The notes beneath the pieces were generated by a model. The model had not been told where the DNA came from and did no database searches. It saw nothing but the letters and a program-made list of their open reading frames with translations. Position numbers and translations under genes: made by a program. A stretch of 64,000 bases of DNA from Rehmannia glutinosa (lineage: Eukaryota > Streptophyta > Magnoliopsida > Lamiales > Orobanchaceae): assembly GCA_016081115.2 (NCBI GenBank), contig CM071928.1, positions 60,209,950-60,273,949 of the forward strand. The letters are read 5' to 3'. Position 1 is the first letter of the stretch. The number at the start of each line of letters is the position of its first letter. This document shows, piece after piece, positions 23,321 through 34,556 of the stretch.

Positions 23321-24434
23321 TTGGTTGTGGCACAAGAAGCTGAGTCACCTGAATTTCAAGACAATTACCAAGCATGCAAGGAGAAATCTTGTAGAAGGAT
23401 TACCAGACTCAGTATACAAGAAAGAAAGTGTTTGTGATGCATGCCAGATGGGAAAGCAGATCAAATCATCATTCAAGAAAAGTCAAGTCCATCTTCAACA
23501 AGGATATTGCATCTACTGCATATGGATCTATTTGGTCATGTTGAGCCAGCCAGTATTAGTGGGAAGAAATACACTCTAGTAGTGGTGGATGATTATTCAA
23601 GATATACATGGACAATCTTCATGTGTAAAAAGAAGGAAACTTTGCAGAAGTTACTTCAGCTGATGAAAAGAGTTCAAAATGAGAAAAGTCAAACCATTAT
23701 AAAGATAAGATCTGATAGAGGAACTGAGTTTGTCAATGGAATAATAACTCGATCTTCGTGTTAAAAATGGTTTTGCTCATGAACTATCTCTACGCAGAAG
23801 AACTCCACAAAGCAGAATGGAGTTGCAAGAAGAAGGAACATAACTCTCAAGGAAGTCAGCAATGACAATGTTAGCTGAAGCAGGGTTGCCTAAAAGATTT
23901 TGGGTTGAAGCCATAAACACTGCATGCTATACTCAAAATAGATGCATGATAAATAGACAGCTGACAAAGACTCCCTATGAGATTTGGACAGGGAGGAAGC
24001 CAAATGTTTCATACTTTAAAATATTTGGATGTAAATGTTTCATCCACAACAATGGGAAGGATAATCTAAAGGCTTTTGATGCTAAAGCTGATGAAGGTAT
24101 CTTCTTGGGATACTCAGCTGAAAGCAAAGCCTATAGAGTGCTGAACAAAAGGACTATGGTCACAAAAGAGTCTATCCATGTGGTTTTTGATGAACCTAAT
24201 GTAAATGGAGAAGACATTGAAGAGTTAGCTGATAAGCTGAATCAGCCAACTATACAGAAGAGTCCCTATGTTGAAGCTAAAACTGGAGTAATTAATCAAG
24301 GTGAAGATGAGATAGCTGAATCTCAAAGACAGCTGGAAAATCTGCAGCTAAGTGATGATGAGAGAGCTGCTCAAGATAACATAGCTGCAAGACGACTCAA
24401 CCCAGCTAACTTACTCCAACCTGATGTGAGATGA
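23321..24434 (+). pseudogene. Element C integrase
   Basis: LWHKKLSHLNF begins the HHCC zinc finger and CDACQMGKQIKSSF closes it (about 23322-23475). The core has LVVVDDYSRYTW and IRSDRGTEF (frame 23441-23764), giving the first two catalytic aspartates. A shift near 23750-23860 precedes FWVEAINTACYTQNR. IFGCKCFIHN, ADEGIFLGYS and VVFDEPNVNGEDI follow in the open frame 23862-24434. It integrates element cDNA. One or two shifts around 23480 and 23760 are the only breaks. Confidence 0.87.
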
Positions 24435-24455
24435 CTAAGAGACCATCCACCAGAA

Positions 24456-26069
24456 CTAGTCATTGGAGATGTAAGAGACGGTGTAAGAACCAGATCCAGA
24501 GCTCAACAAGAAGCAATGTTCACTTGTTTTATTTCCCAAATAGAGCCAAAAGATGTGTCCCAAGCATCGGATGATGCACATTGGATTCAGGCCATGCAAG
24601 AAGAGCTGAATCAGTTTGAAAGAAACAAAGTATGGGAATTGGTTAAAAGACCAACTCATCAAAATGTTATTGGCACAAAATGGGTTTTCAGAAACAAGAT
24701 GAATGAAAAAGGTTCTGTGGTAAAAAGCAAAGCAAGATTGGTAGCCAAAGGGTATTGCCAAGAGAAAGGAATAGATTTTGATGAAACATTTGCTCTTGTT
24801 GCTAGATTAGAAGCAATAAGGATGTTTCTTGCCTATGCTGCACACAAGAACTTCATTGTATATCAAATGGATGTAAAAAGTGCATTCTTGAATGGATTAT
24901 TGGAAGAAGAAGTCTATGTTGAACAACCTCCAGGATTTGAGCAGAAGACTCTTGGAGATAAAGTGTATAAGCTCAAGAAAGCTTTATATTGATTGAAACA
25001 GGCACCAAGAGCATGGTATGATACATTATCTCATTTCCTAACAGATAATGGATTCACCAAAGGCAAAGTGGACAGAACACTCTTCAGAATTCAAGATGGA
25101 GAGAGTATATTGCTTGTTCAAATATATGTGGATGACATTATATTTGGATCTACAAACAAAGAGCTGTGTGATAAATTTTCAAACCTAATGCAAGGGAAAT
25201 TTGAAATGAGCATGATGGGAGAGCTGACAATCTTTCTAGGACTTCAAGTTAAACAGCTGAAGGATGGAACCTTCATAAGTCAAACAAAGTATACTAGAGA
25301 TTTAATGAAGAAATTTGGTATGGAAGAGAAGTCTTCTGTGAAGATACCAATGAATACATCAGTCAAGATGGATATGGATGCAGATGGCAAGCCTGTGGAT
25401 CAAACAAGATACAGAGCACTCACTGGATCATTGCTCTATTTAACAGCAAGCAGGCCAGACATCACCTTTGCTGTAGGTGTATGTGCAAGATTTCAATCTG
25501 CACCAAAAGAAAGCCATATGACTGCAGCTAAGAAAATCCAAAGATATTTGAAGGGATGCCAGGAAGTCGGCTTATGGTATCCAAAGGAAGGTGGATTCAA
25601 GCTTATTGGTTACTCAGACTCTGACTATGCTGGATGTAGAGTTGACAGGAAAAGTACTTCCGGTACATGTCAAATGCTTGGAAACAGATTGATTTCCTAG
25701 TTTAGCAAAGAGCAAAATTCAATAGCCACATCCACAAATGCCGAGTACATAGTCAACTATTGTGCCTATTGTGCCCAAGTCTTATGGATGAGACAACAAC
25801 TGAGAGATTATGATGTTTAAGAAAAAGAGATTCCAATTATGTGTGATAACACAAGTGCTATTGCAATCACTCAAAATCCTGTGTTGCACTCAAGAACAAA
25901 GCACATTGATGTCAGATATCATTTTATAAGAGATCATGTTGAAAAGAAAGACATCACCTTGGAATACATCTCAACTGATAAACAAGTTAATGACATATTC
26001 ACAAAGCCATTATGTGAATCAAGATTTGAAGAACTCAAGCATGAGCTAGGGTTAATTGAGCCGAGTTAA
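24456..26069 (+). pseudogene. Element C reverse transcriptase and RNase H
   Basis: Frame 24516-25700 is open apart from a TGA at 24990, in the KALYGLKQ motif where Gly is expected. It contains HWIQAMQEELNQFERNKVW, GTKWVFRNKM, DVKSAFLNG and the catalytic YVDD at 25125-25136. RNase H starts with GYSDSDYAGC. A TAG at 25698-25700 stands where Trp is expected, and a TAA at 25818 follows. The rest (DNTSAIAITQNPVLHSRTK, DIFTKPLCESRFEEL) ends with TAA at 26067-26069. Each of the three stops is a single-base change, so the enzyme is otherwise full length. Confidence 0.9.
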
Positions 26070-26280
26070 CACTCGTAAGACTCAAGGAGAAGGGATAAAA
26101 CAAGAAAAGATGAAAATAGAGTCAATTCATAAATCAAATAAGTGAATCACCAGATCGGAGAATCAGTTGCATCGAGTTAGCTGACAGCTGAGTACCTATG
26201 TATAGAGAGAGATGAGTTGAATCAGCTAAGGAATAAGCTAAGTCATTTATAGGCTAAGTGACAAAAACGCAGTCGTTTTT

Positions 26281-26620
26281 AATAAGAGGGGATGTTTTAA
26301 GGATGACGTCAGCGTAATAATGACACGTACAGCAAAAGTCCGCACGACAAAACATATGATTGGATATAAATGCTGCCGCATTAAATACGAGCAATTAAAT
26401 GCTAATCGACGTGCTAAATCTGAGCCGTTGATCTCGATCAAATTTCAAAAACCATATGCACGTCCTTTCATAACCCACATATATACCCTTTCGTTCGTTT
26501 CTCTCTCACTTTACACAAACTGTTCATCTCTCTTAAAAGCAAAGAAAGCAACTTTTCTCTCAAAACCCTACAGATCTCCATAGTGAATTTCTAAAGTTTC
26601 GTTCGGTAAATCTTCAAGTA
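26281..26620 (+). promoter_or_regulatory. Promoter-like leader before the third frame, element C
   Basis: Between pol (ending 26069) and the third frame lie TGACGTCA (26304-26311, a perfect bZIP-type palindrome), GACACGTAC (an ACGT core), TGAGCCGTTGATCTCGAT (a motif common in plant promoters), TATATA at 26480-26485, and a CT-rich leader. The ATG follows 141 bases after the TATA-like box. The same order and spacing recur in B and D. A separate start of transcription is inferred, not shown. Confidence 0.5.
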
Positions 26621-29600
26621 ATGGCATCTACTTACGATTTTGTTAAGTTGGGAAAACAAATCCACACTGGCTCTATTGTGGATTTTGAAGGTATGATCAA
26701 ACAGGGGTCCGATGAAACCCTTGTGAAGAAGATAGCTGAGAAAGTGGAGAAGTCTGGGCTGAAACCCTTTCTCACGATGGAGTTTCATATGACTTATGTT
26801 GAAGAAGTCGCTCAGTTCTACGTGAATGCTAAATTTCACGACGAGGGCATCAAGTCGTCTGTTCACGGAAAGGAGTTTATGATCACTGCTGAGGATCTAG
26901 CGGAGCATTGTTTGTTGCCGTCGGAAGGAGTGCCGGAGATATTGGAGGCTGATGTCAACTTGACTGCTGCATGGAAGGAAGTGGCCAAACCTGACTGTGT
27001 TGCGAAGGTTGTCTACACACAAACAAGAAGTCAAGGAAGATTACCATAAGTTGCTGGATATTGTTGCCAAGTGTGCAAACATCAAATTTGGAAGCTTTAA
27101 TCGCTATCCAAAACTAAGCTGATCAAGATGGTTGCGATCATGGAAGAAAAGAAGGTAAACTAGGCTGAGTTCGTGTACAGCAGACTCAGCTAAAATGTTG
27201 GAAATAAGTCTTTCAAGGAAGATGGGTCGTTTGGAGGATCCTTGGGGTATGGCCTTGTTATTGGCCGGCTGATGGAAGTAAAGGGAGTTCCACTCCGACA
27301 TGGAAAGGCGTTCCATGTCAACAAGAAAATGTTCCGATCAAATCTTTCCACAGCTCAGAAAAGAGCTTATGCCAAGAGAGCGGATACCAGTGAGGGGGAA
27401 TCAGCTGACCCTGAGGAAACAGTTGTTGTCTCCCCTCCCAAGAATAAAGCTCCCTGCACTGAAAGATCGCCGCACCAAAGCGAAAAAGAAAACAACTACA
27501 CCTGCCTCTGCAGCCGAGTCACCTGCCCCTGCAGCCGTGTCTCCTGCCCCTGCAGCCGTAGCTGAGAAGGAACCTCAAATACCTTCTCGAGTTGTCAAGA
27601 AGAAGAGGACTGACAAGCCAAGAAAGCCAGCTCCTCAGAAAAAGAAAGTAGCACCGCCCCCGCCGCCTGTAACTCGAGGAAATCGTATCCGAACCAGAAA
27701 TTTCTCTCGTGAGGACCAAAAGAAGAAGACTCTTCAAGCGTCGTTGAGCTTGAGAAAACAAATGAGTCCGCCACTCGGCCTAGAACAGATCGTCAAACAA
27801 ATTGAGAAGTAGAGTCTCCAAAGATTATTGATGAAACCGCCAAGTCTCACCGAGGCCGATCAACAGAGGCAAGTCGAAGACCCAGCTGTGGACAGAAGAA
27901 CTGAGGAACAAGTAACATTTGAGACAGCTAAGTCTCCAGTAGACCGGGCTGTGTCTCCGCCCACGACAGATGCTGTTGAGGGTGAAGAGTAGCAAGCTAT
28001 GCTACCCTCCATTCCTGAGACTGGAGGACAACACGAAGATGATGATGATGATGTGATCATGTTGTCTCCACCATATCCAGTCATCCAAAACCGTCTGCGA
28101 GAATGGAGGAAATGGAAGTTGAGTCACTCTAGGGTGCAGTTTGAACACCCAGAGTTTATTGAGGAGAAAGAGGAACTCTTCAGGTTCCTTGAAGTTGATA
28201 CAATGTTGCAAGCCCTTGATGAGGATAACTGCATCAACATGCTGCAAATACGAAAGGAGAACGAACAGGCTAGGGCAGCAGAGGAAGCAGAAGCTCGTGA
28301 GAAAGCCAGTATTTGTCCTCTAACTGGAACTACTGATCATACTCATCCACATCTTGACACACTTTCAGAGAGTGATGAAGATTTGGACCCAGCTACTGCG
28401 ACAGAAGAGCTAGAAACGCAGCAAGCTATGCGGGAATCTAGAATGATGCATGAGCAATAGCTGATGGAAGGACCTGGAGAGTCTTCCAAATCACAGCTGG
28501 AAATTGACCCTTTGGGAGTGGTGCAGCAGATTGCAACTGTTGTTGCTACGACCACTTCCCCAGCTCACTCTGAGGAAGGTTATAAGGGTAATGGCGATGA
28601 AACTGGGAATTCGGGGACCCAAGTCGAGCCAACCCCTATTGAAGGTGTCTTACCACCTGCCCCAACGGCTGAACACTCAAAGGAAACAGCTGGGAGCTTG
28701 GAGGTGAGTGACCCCAATCCAAGTCACTCAGTTGGTGTGCCAGCTGAGGGGGAAACTTTCTCCACTGCAGCTAGGTCGGAGGTTGCTGCAGATGACTCAA
28801 CAACGAATCTAGGAGGCAAAGTGGAGAAGGAAAAAGAAAAAGAAACACAGCAGATTGTCACTGAAGAAGCTCGGACGGGGCTTGAGACTGCTCACTGAAG
28901 TGCCAATCGCTCTCCGCAGCCGAGGATGTTGTTGATGCAGTCGAGGCACAGGATGGATCTGCCCTGGGAGTTAACACTCTAGGCAATGAAAGTGCAATCC
29001 ACGGAGTTGAGGCTCCTGTGGATGCCACCGTCGAAGACCCCAAGACAACTGAGTCTGTCGAAGGAAATGTCCAAGGCCTTGCTGCGCTTGAGACCGCAGA
29101 AGGTGCATCAAGGCCTACGGGAGGTTGAGACTTCCCGGGGTAAAGAGGCATAAGCCGTAACATCCCTCCAGCTTATCATCGATGCATCCGAGAAGGAGAT
29201 AAGTGCCCTTCACGATTCTCAAGACAACCCCGATGTAACATTTCTCGATCCGGGTGAAGATGAGGCCGAGTCATCCCCTGTTGCAAGTCCAAACGACTCA
29301 CCGAGGATGTTCTTCCCAAAGACGAGTAAGCCGAATTCAAGGTCGCTCGTCAAAAGTTCAATTTTGATGATGAGCCACCCTACAAGTCTCACCATCGCAT
29401 TTATGACGCTTACCGATACGGCCGAGACCGCATAACTCAAATGGAAAACCAATGAGACCAACAAAGCCGCTGAGACACCGAGGCTCACCACCGGGTCCAT
29501 ACCACAACGGACCCCGTTGAATCACGATCAATCAAGCGAGCTCCCAAAGTCCGCAGAGAATCGACTTTCAACCGGGCACATCACGGCCACAAGTCACAGT

Positions 29601-31206
29601 TGAACAGATTCCCTATGTCCGTGATGATGCATTTGAAGAAACGTTTCCCTTCTCACTGGAGCTACCTGATCTTGATGAAGAATCAACTAGAGATCAACGA
29701 CGTTTCCCTAAACCTGATCCCGTCATTCCAACAGATACCATCGTCCCAGCAGACTTTGACTTTGATGTTGCTCGGCTGCCAGCTGAGACAGAGGTGATAG
29801 CTGAGGTTCGAGAAGTTTTTAAGGCAATATTTGAAAAGATAGAGAAGATGGAATGGCACCAAGCCTCATTAGATATGCAGCTGGATAACCGAGATGCTAA
29901 TCTTACTGCTGATCTGCGTGGAATAATAGTCAGGATCCGAGAATGGTGGCAACAGCAGCAAACAATGCATGTGGAACAAGTTCGATGCTTCAAAGAATTG
30001 TACAATAAGATGCTAGTCTAGAGCGCTGATAATGCTGACATGAAGAAGAGGATGCAAGAAAATATTGATAGAATGCATACCTCTCATACCACATAAATGG
30101 AACTGCTGCGCGAATTTCATTGAAATGAACTTCTGCGCGTAGAGGAGAACATGATTGAAAAATTCAGCCTTCTTATGGCTGAAATGAAGTTGGTGACAAC
30201 CGAGTCAAACGCCACTCGCTCAGAATTTCGAGCAGCATACTCCACAACAGAATCCAAGCAAAACTCAGCTATCAGCCACCTAGATTTCATTCTTGCTGCT
30301 ATGTTTCTAGGGGTTCCTCTCTCCTTTGATGATGCCAAAAAGGGGGAAGAGGAATACCTAAAGACGTTGAAAGGGTCCGCAGCTGAGAAGAAGGACGCAT
30401 CTGTGAAGGAGAACACAACTGAAGAGCAGAAGAAAGAAAAGGGAAAAGCAGTTGAGGGGGAAGGTTTGAAAGACATGACTTTAATGGTTGCTAGAACCCC
30501 TCAACAAGGACTTGTTACAAATGACATAATCAAAGAAAACTTCCAGATGACTCGCCGCTCCAACACTCTGTTGTGCCTATGTCTGAGAAGAGGAAAATAG
30601 TAGAAGCAGAGATGACGTAGATTGAAAGAAAAATGGATGCCCGTGCTATGGACATACTAAACCGAGCCAAGATCTGTTGATGAATTCAAGACGCTCGCAT
30701 CCGAGGGATACTTTGAGAACATGACCATGGCCCAAGCCTGGGACTTGTATTGGGAAAAAGGGCTCAAGTTGTGCGAAGAAGCTGATAGGCAGCAGACTCC
30801 AAGCAGTCACTCTGCTGGTCACTCTACTGGAAAGAAGAAAGCCCCAGTACAATACACACCCAGAGGAAGAGGTAGAAGCAGTGGAGGAAGAGGTTTCAAA
30901 CCTAGACCTCTACCCAGAAACATCGAATATATAGATCCAGGTAAGAAAGGAGGGATCTATTGGGCTGGGTTTGACGAAGTAGCCAACATGCAAGTGGCCA
31001 AGAACAATGATGAATATGTAAAGAGAATCAAATAAGAAAATAGAAGACAAACTCAGATGTGGGAAGAGATACAAGAAAGGAAAAGAAAAGATGAAGCTGC
31101 CAAAAGAGCTTATGAGAAAAAGAAAGCAATTGAAGAAGAGAAGAAGAGAAAAAGGTCAGAAGACGACAGAGCTGATGAAGAAAGAAGGAGACAGCGAAGG
31201 AGATGA
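26621..31206 (+). pseudogene. Element C third frame (env-position ORF), about 1,500 codons, unknown function
   Basis: The start is ATG at 26621 in context AGTAATGGCA and the end is TGA at 31206. Parts in order: a globular N-terminal domain (DFVKLGKQIHTGS, QFYVNAKFHDEGIKS, later GYGLVIGRLMEVKGVPLRHG and AFHVNKKMF); a Lys/Pro/Ala linker; an acidic DDDDDVIMLSPPYP with LREWRKWKLS; Ser/Thr/Glu-rich low complexity; a helical stretch VFKAIFEKIEKMEW and ANLTADLRGI; LMAEMKLVT; MAQAWDLYWEKGLKLC; an RGRGRSSGGRGF patch; a very basic charged tail. I see no signal peptide or clear membrane segment, so an envelope role is not supported. The N-terminal part weakly recalls the putative plant transposon protein domain. 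Several shifts and stops break it, many at CAG/CTG sites. B and D carry the same layout. Confidence 0.75.
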
Positions 31207-31479
31207 AGTGTTGTTGTCCACCCCTTCATGTAATTTACTATTGTAAATGCATAAGTATGTAAGTCTTATGTACATTGAATAAGAAATCTGTAATTTCTCT
31301 ATTTTTGCGTAGACATAGATGTTTGCTCTGATACACTTTGTAAATAGCTGTGTAAAGGACAAGAATGTTATGATCAATAAAAAAATTGATTCTACGCATA
31401 CATTCTCTATTACTGCACTACCTGTATGTATCTTTGATGCTTACATTTTTGCATGTATGTTTTAAGTTTTGGCATCATC
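31207..31479 (+). terminator. 3' untranslated region with poly(A)-like signals after the third frame, element C
   Basis: GAATAAGAAA (about 31279) and GATCAATAAAAAA (about 31372) are plant poly(A)-signal-like. TGTA-rich stretches surround them. B (ACAATAAATAAAAA, GATCAATAAAAG) and D (GTAATAAAGC, GATCAATAAAAG) keep the same arrangement. Use as a polyadenylation site is inferred. Confidence 0.45.
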
Positions 31480-31492
31480 AAAAAGGGGGAAA
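31480..31492 (+). other. Polypurine tract, element C
   Basis: AAAAAGGGGGAAA in the shared context GGCATCATC, directly before the 3' LTR. Confidence 0.9.
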
Positions 31493-31493
31493 T

Positions 31494-32904
31494 TGTTGGG
31501 AAATTTATTGTTTAGATTTTGATGAATGCCATGTACAACTTAGACTAGAAAGTTGGCACCCCATTTTCTTTGTATTTTGCATTGTAATAGATAGGGCTAT
31601 ACGAGCTGAGTCAAGTCAGTTATGCCTGGATATGCAAAAAGTCAACTGGAGGCTAAAATAAAGACTCCGCTGTGAAGCAGCTGAGAATGGCAAGGAGGAG
31701 AAGTCAAGAACTCGACTGAAGGAGTATCAGCTGGTTACAGCTGTGAGAAGTGTCAGTCGAGTCAACTCAAGACAGCCAAGTTAAGTTGAAGTGACAGATG
31801 AGTCTTCCAATGATTGGGAGCTGACTCAAAGTCACCTGGGGAAGTTAAGGAACTGCAGTCAAGTCATGACAACTGAAAAGAGTATGTTGCATAGAAGTCA
31901 AGAAAGTTACTTAAATAAGTAATACTTCCATGCTGTAATATTCTCAAGTGCTCGATCCCGAGCGTGCAAAAGGAATAAACCAATGGGAAGCACTCGCACC
32001 GTGTCAGCTCAAAACCAAGGTTCATTTAATACGAGGTAATGTCAATTTCAAGATCGCAACAAGACAAGCCAACGACCACTAGTGTCCTTTGAAAATCAGC
32101 TATCTCTTCAACTAGACGATTTTTTGAAAGAGCACTATAAAAGGCGGAGAGAATCACTTTGAGAGAAGGTTACCTGAACCACGAACATTCAAGTTATTAT
32201 TCGAGTTGTAACCTACAAAAATATTCTCAAGTTAATCAAGCAAATCCTCAAGCCTAAACTTCGAAGGAAATCGATCCAACACCAAGCTGTGAAGGAAAGA
32301 CAACCTCATACTGTTGAAGAGGAAACTTTTGAAGAATCAAAAGGGGTCTGCATTCCTTGGGGGATTGTAGAAAGGTTCAAGGTCGAACCAGTCTCAAGCT
32401 ATTGGAGGGCTTCGTGATCAAATCCAAGAAGCTTGAGCAAGTGAGTTGTAGTAGCAAGGCAGCTGCCCTGTGAAGAAGATGAGTCGTCGAGAAGCCGCCA
32501 GTGTGACCAAGGCATCTCCGATCGAGTCCTAAAGGATCAAGTCAGCTGTGTGATCAAGACTTATATCTGGACTATTACCACTCTGTATACTGATCAATAC
32601 CTAGTGGATTCCTCCAGGAGTTGGAGAAGAGAGGATTAGAAGAATTACCCCATCTTCGAACCTCTATAAAATTTATTATGTCATTTACATTTCAGCATTT
32701 ACTTACTGCATATCATTTAATATCTGCGGATAATTTGTTATCCAATTGATATTTAACAAAGTGCTAAAACCAAGTGTTAAAACAAACTTAAACCAAATTC
32801 AAGGGTGTTAAGTCTTCCGCTGAAAATCTTATCACAACCAAGTTAAGTATAAGACTAAGCAGCTGAGTTATTCTATCAATAGCTCACACCCCTTGGGACC
32901 TACA
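31494..32904 (+). repeat. Element C 3' LTR, internally deleted
   Basis: 1411 bp. It matches 18919-20472 except that about 148 bases are missing after TTCTATCAA (32879), just before the terminal CACCCCTTGGGACCTACA. The deletion removes the conserved stem-loop. The TATA box is at 32136-32143. The LTR is followed by the target duplication AGGTG. Confidence 0.9.
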
Positions 32905-34003
32905 AGGTGTACAAGCTCAAGAAAGCTCTATATGGATTGAAACAGGCACCAAGAGCATGGTATGATATATTATCTCAATTCCTAACAGATAATGGATTCA
33001 CCAAAGGCAAAGTGGACAGAACACTCTTTAGAATTTAAGATGGAGAGAGTATACTGCTTGTTCAAATATATGTAGATGACATTATTTTTGGATCCACAAA
33101 CAAAGAACTGTGTGATAATTTCTCAAACCTCATGCAAGGCAAATTTGAGATGAGCATGATGGGAGATCTGACTTTCTTTCTAGGACTTCAAGTTAAACAG
33201 CTGAAGGATGGAACATTCATAAGTCAAACAAAGTATACTAGAGATTTAATGAAGAAATTTGGTATGGAAGAGAAGTCTTCGTGAGAATACCAATGAATAC
33301 ATCACAAGATGGATATGGATGCGGATGGTAAGCTGGGATCAAACCGAGATCTGAGCACTTATCGGATCATTGCTCTATCTCACAAAGTAGGCGGACATCA
33401 CCTTTGTTGTAGGTGTATGTGCAAGATTTCAATCTGCACCAAAAGAAAGCCATATGACTGAACTAAGAGAATCCTAAGATATTTGAAGGGATTCCAGGAA
33501 GTCGGCTTATGGTATCCAAAGGAAGGTGGATTCAAACTTAATGGTTACTCGGACTGACTATCTTTGGATGTAGAGTTGACAGAAAAAGCACTTCCTGGAC
33601 ATGTCAAATGCTTGGAAACAGATTGATTTCCTGGTTTAGTAAGAAGCAAAACTCAATAGCCACATCCACATTGAAGCCGAGTACATAGGCAAAGGCAATT
33701 TTGTTGTGCCCAAGTCTTATGGATGAGACAACAACCGAGAGATTATGATGTTTAAGAAAAAGAGATTCCAATTATGTGTGATAACACAAGTGCTATTGCA
33801 ATCACTCAAAATCCTGTGTTGCATTCAAGAACAAAGCACATTGATGTCGATATCATTTTATAAGAGATCATGTTGAAAAGAAAGACATCACCTTGAATAC
33901 ATCTCAACCGATAAACAAGAATTAGGACATATTCACAAAGCCATTATGTGAATCAAGATTTGAAGAGCTTAAGCATGAGCTAGGGTTAATTGTGTTGAGT
34001 TAA
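32905..34003 (+). pseudogene. Element B pol, 3' part: RT continued and RNase H
   Basis: This resumes exactly where 18913 stopped: YKLKKALYGLKQAPRAWYD (32910 onward). The catalytic YVDD is at 33069-33080, with a TAA near 33040 before it. FLGLQVKQLKDGTFIS follows. From 33275 the frame is scrambled by small changes at CAG/CTG positions (for example TCTTCTGTG in C is TCTTCGTG here). RNase H motifs NTSAIAITQNP and IFTKPLCESRFEELK are still readable, ending in TAA at 34003. The GLKQ motif is intact here, unlike in C. Confidence 0.87.
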
Positions 34004-34199
34004 CGCTCGAAGACTCAAGGAGAAGAGATGGAATGTGATAAGATGAAAATAGAGCAGAGCGTATAAATCAAACTAAGTGAATCACCATATCGGAAGGTCA
34101 CCAGACGAGTTAGGCTGACAAAATGAGTCACTATATGAACAGAGAGAAAAAGAGTTGAATCAGCTAAGGAGTAAGCTGAGTCATTTATGAGCTAAGTGA

Positions 34200-34556
34200 C
34201 AAAACCACAGTCGTTTTTAATAAGTGGGAATGTTTTAAGGATGACCTCAGCATAATAATGACAAGTACAGTCAAAAGTTGCACGACAAAGCATATGGTTG
34301 GATATAAATGTTGTCGCATTAAATGCGAGCAATTAAATGCTAATCGGCGTGCTAAATTTGAGTCGTTGATCTCGATCAAATTTCCAAAACCGTATGCACG
34401 TCCTTTCATAACCCATACATATACCATTTCATCCGTTTTCTCTCTCACATTACTCAAACTGTTCATCTCTCCAAAAGCAAAGAAACCTTTTTTCTCTCAA
34501 AACCCTACAAATATTCAAAGCAAGTTTCTCAAGATCGTTCGGTAAAAATCACTGAA
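34200..34556 (+). promoter_or_regulatory. Promoter-like leader before the third frame, element B
   Basis: Same layout as in C: an ATGAC.TCAGC motif (one base off TGACGTCA), GAGTCGTTGATCTCGATC, a CATATACC TATA-like box at about 34418 (138 bases before the ATG), then the CT-rich TTTTCTCTCTCACA and AAACTGTTCATCTCT. Inferred promoter. Confidence 0.45.

Larger units (their letters stand above)
18919..32904 (+). mobile_element. Element C: 14-kb Sirevirus-type copia retrotransposon nested in B
   Basis: LTRs are at 18919-20472 and 31494-32904. AGGTG is duplicated (18914-18918 and 32905-32909). Length is 13,986 bp. It inserted in the RT gene of its relative B in the same orientation. It is the best-preserved copy of the family: its pol is interrupted by only a few stops and shifts. 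Its third frame is at 26621-31206. Confidence 0.93.

Noticed and set aside
26621..31206. Envelope glycoprotein call for the third frame
   Set aside because: Position fits, but no signal peptide, membrane segment or glycoprotein-like cysteine pattern was seen in any of the three copies.
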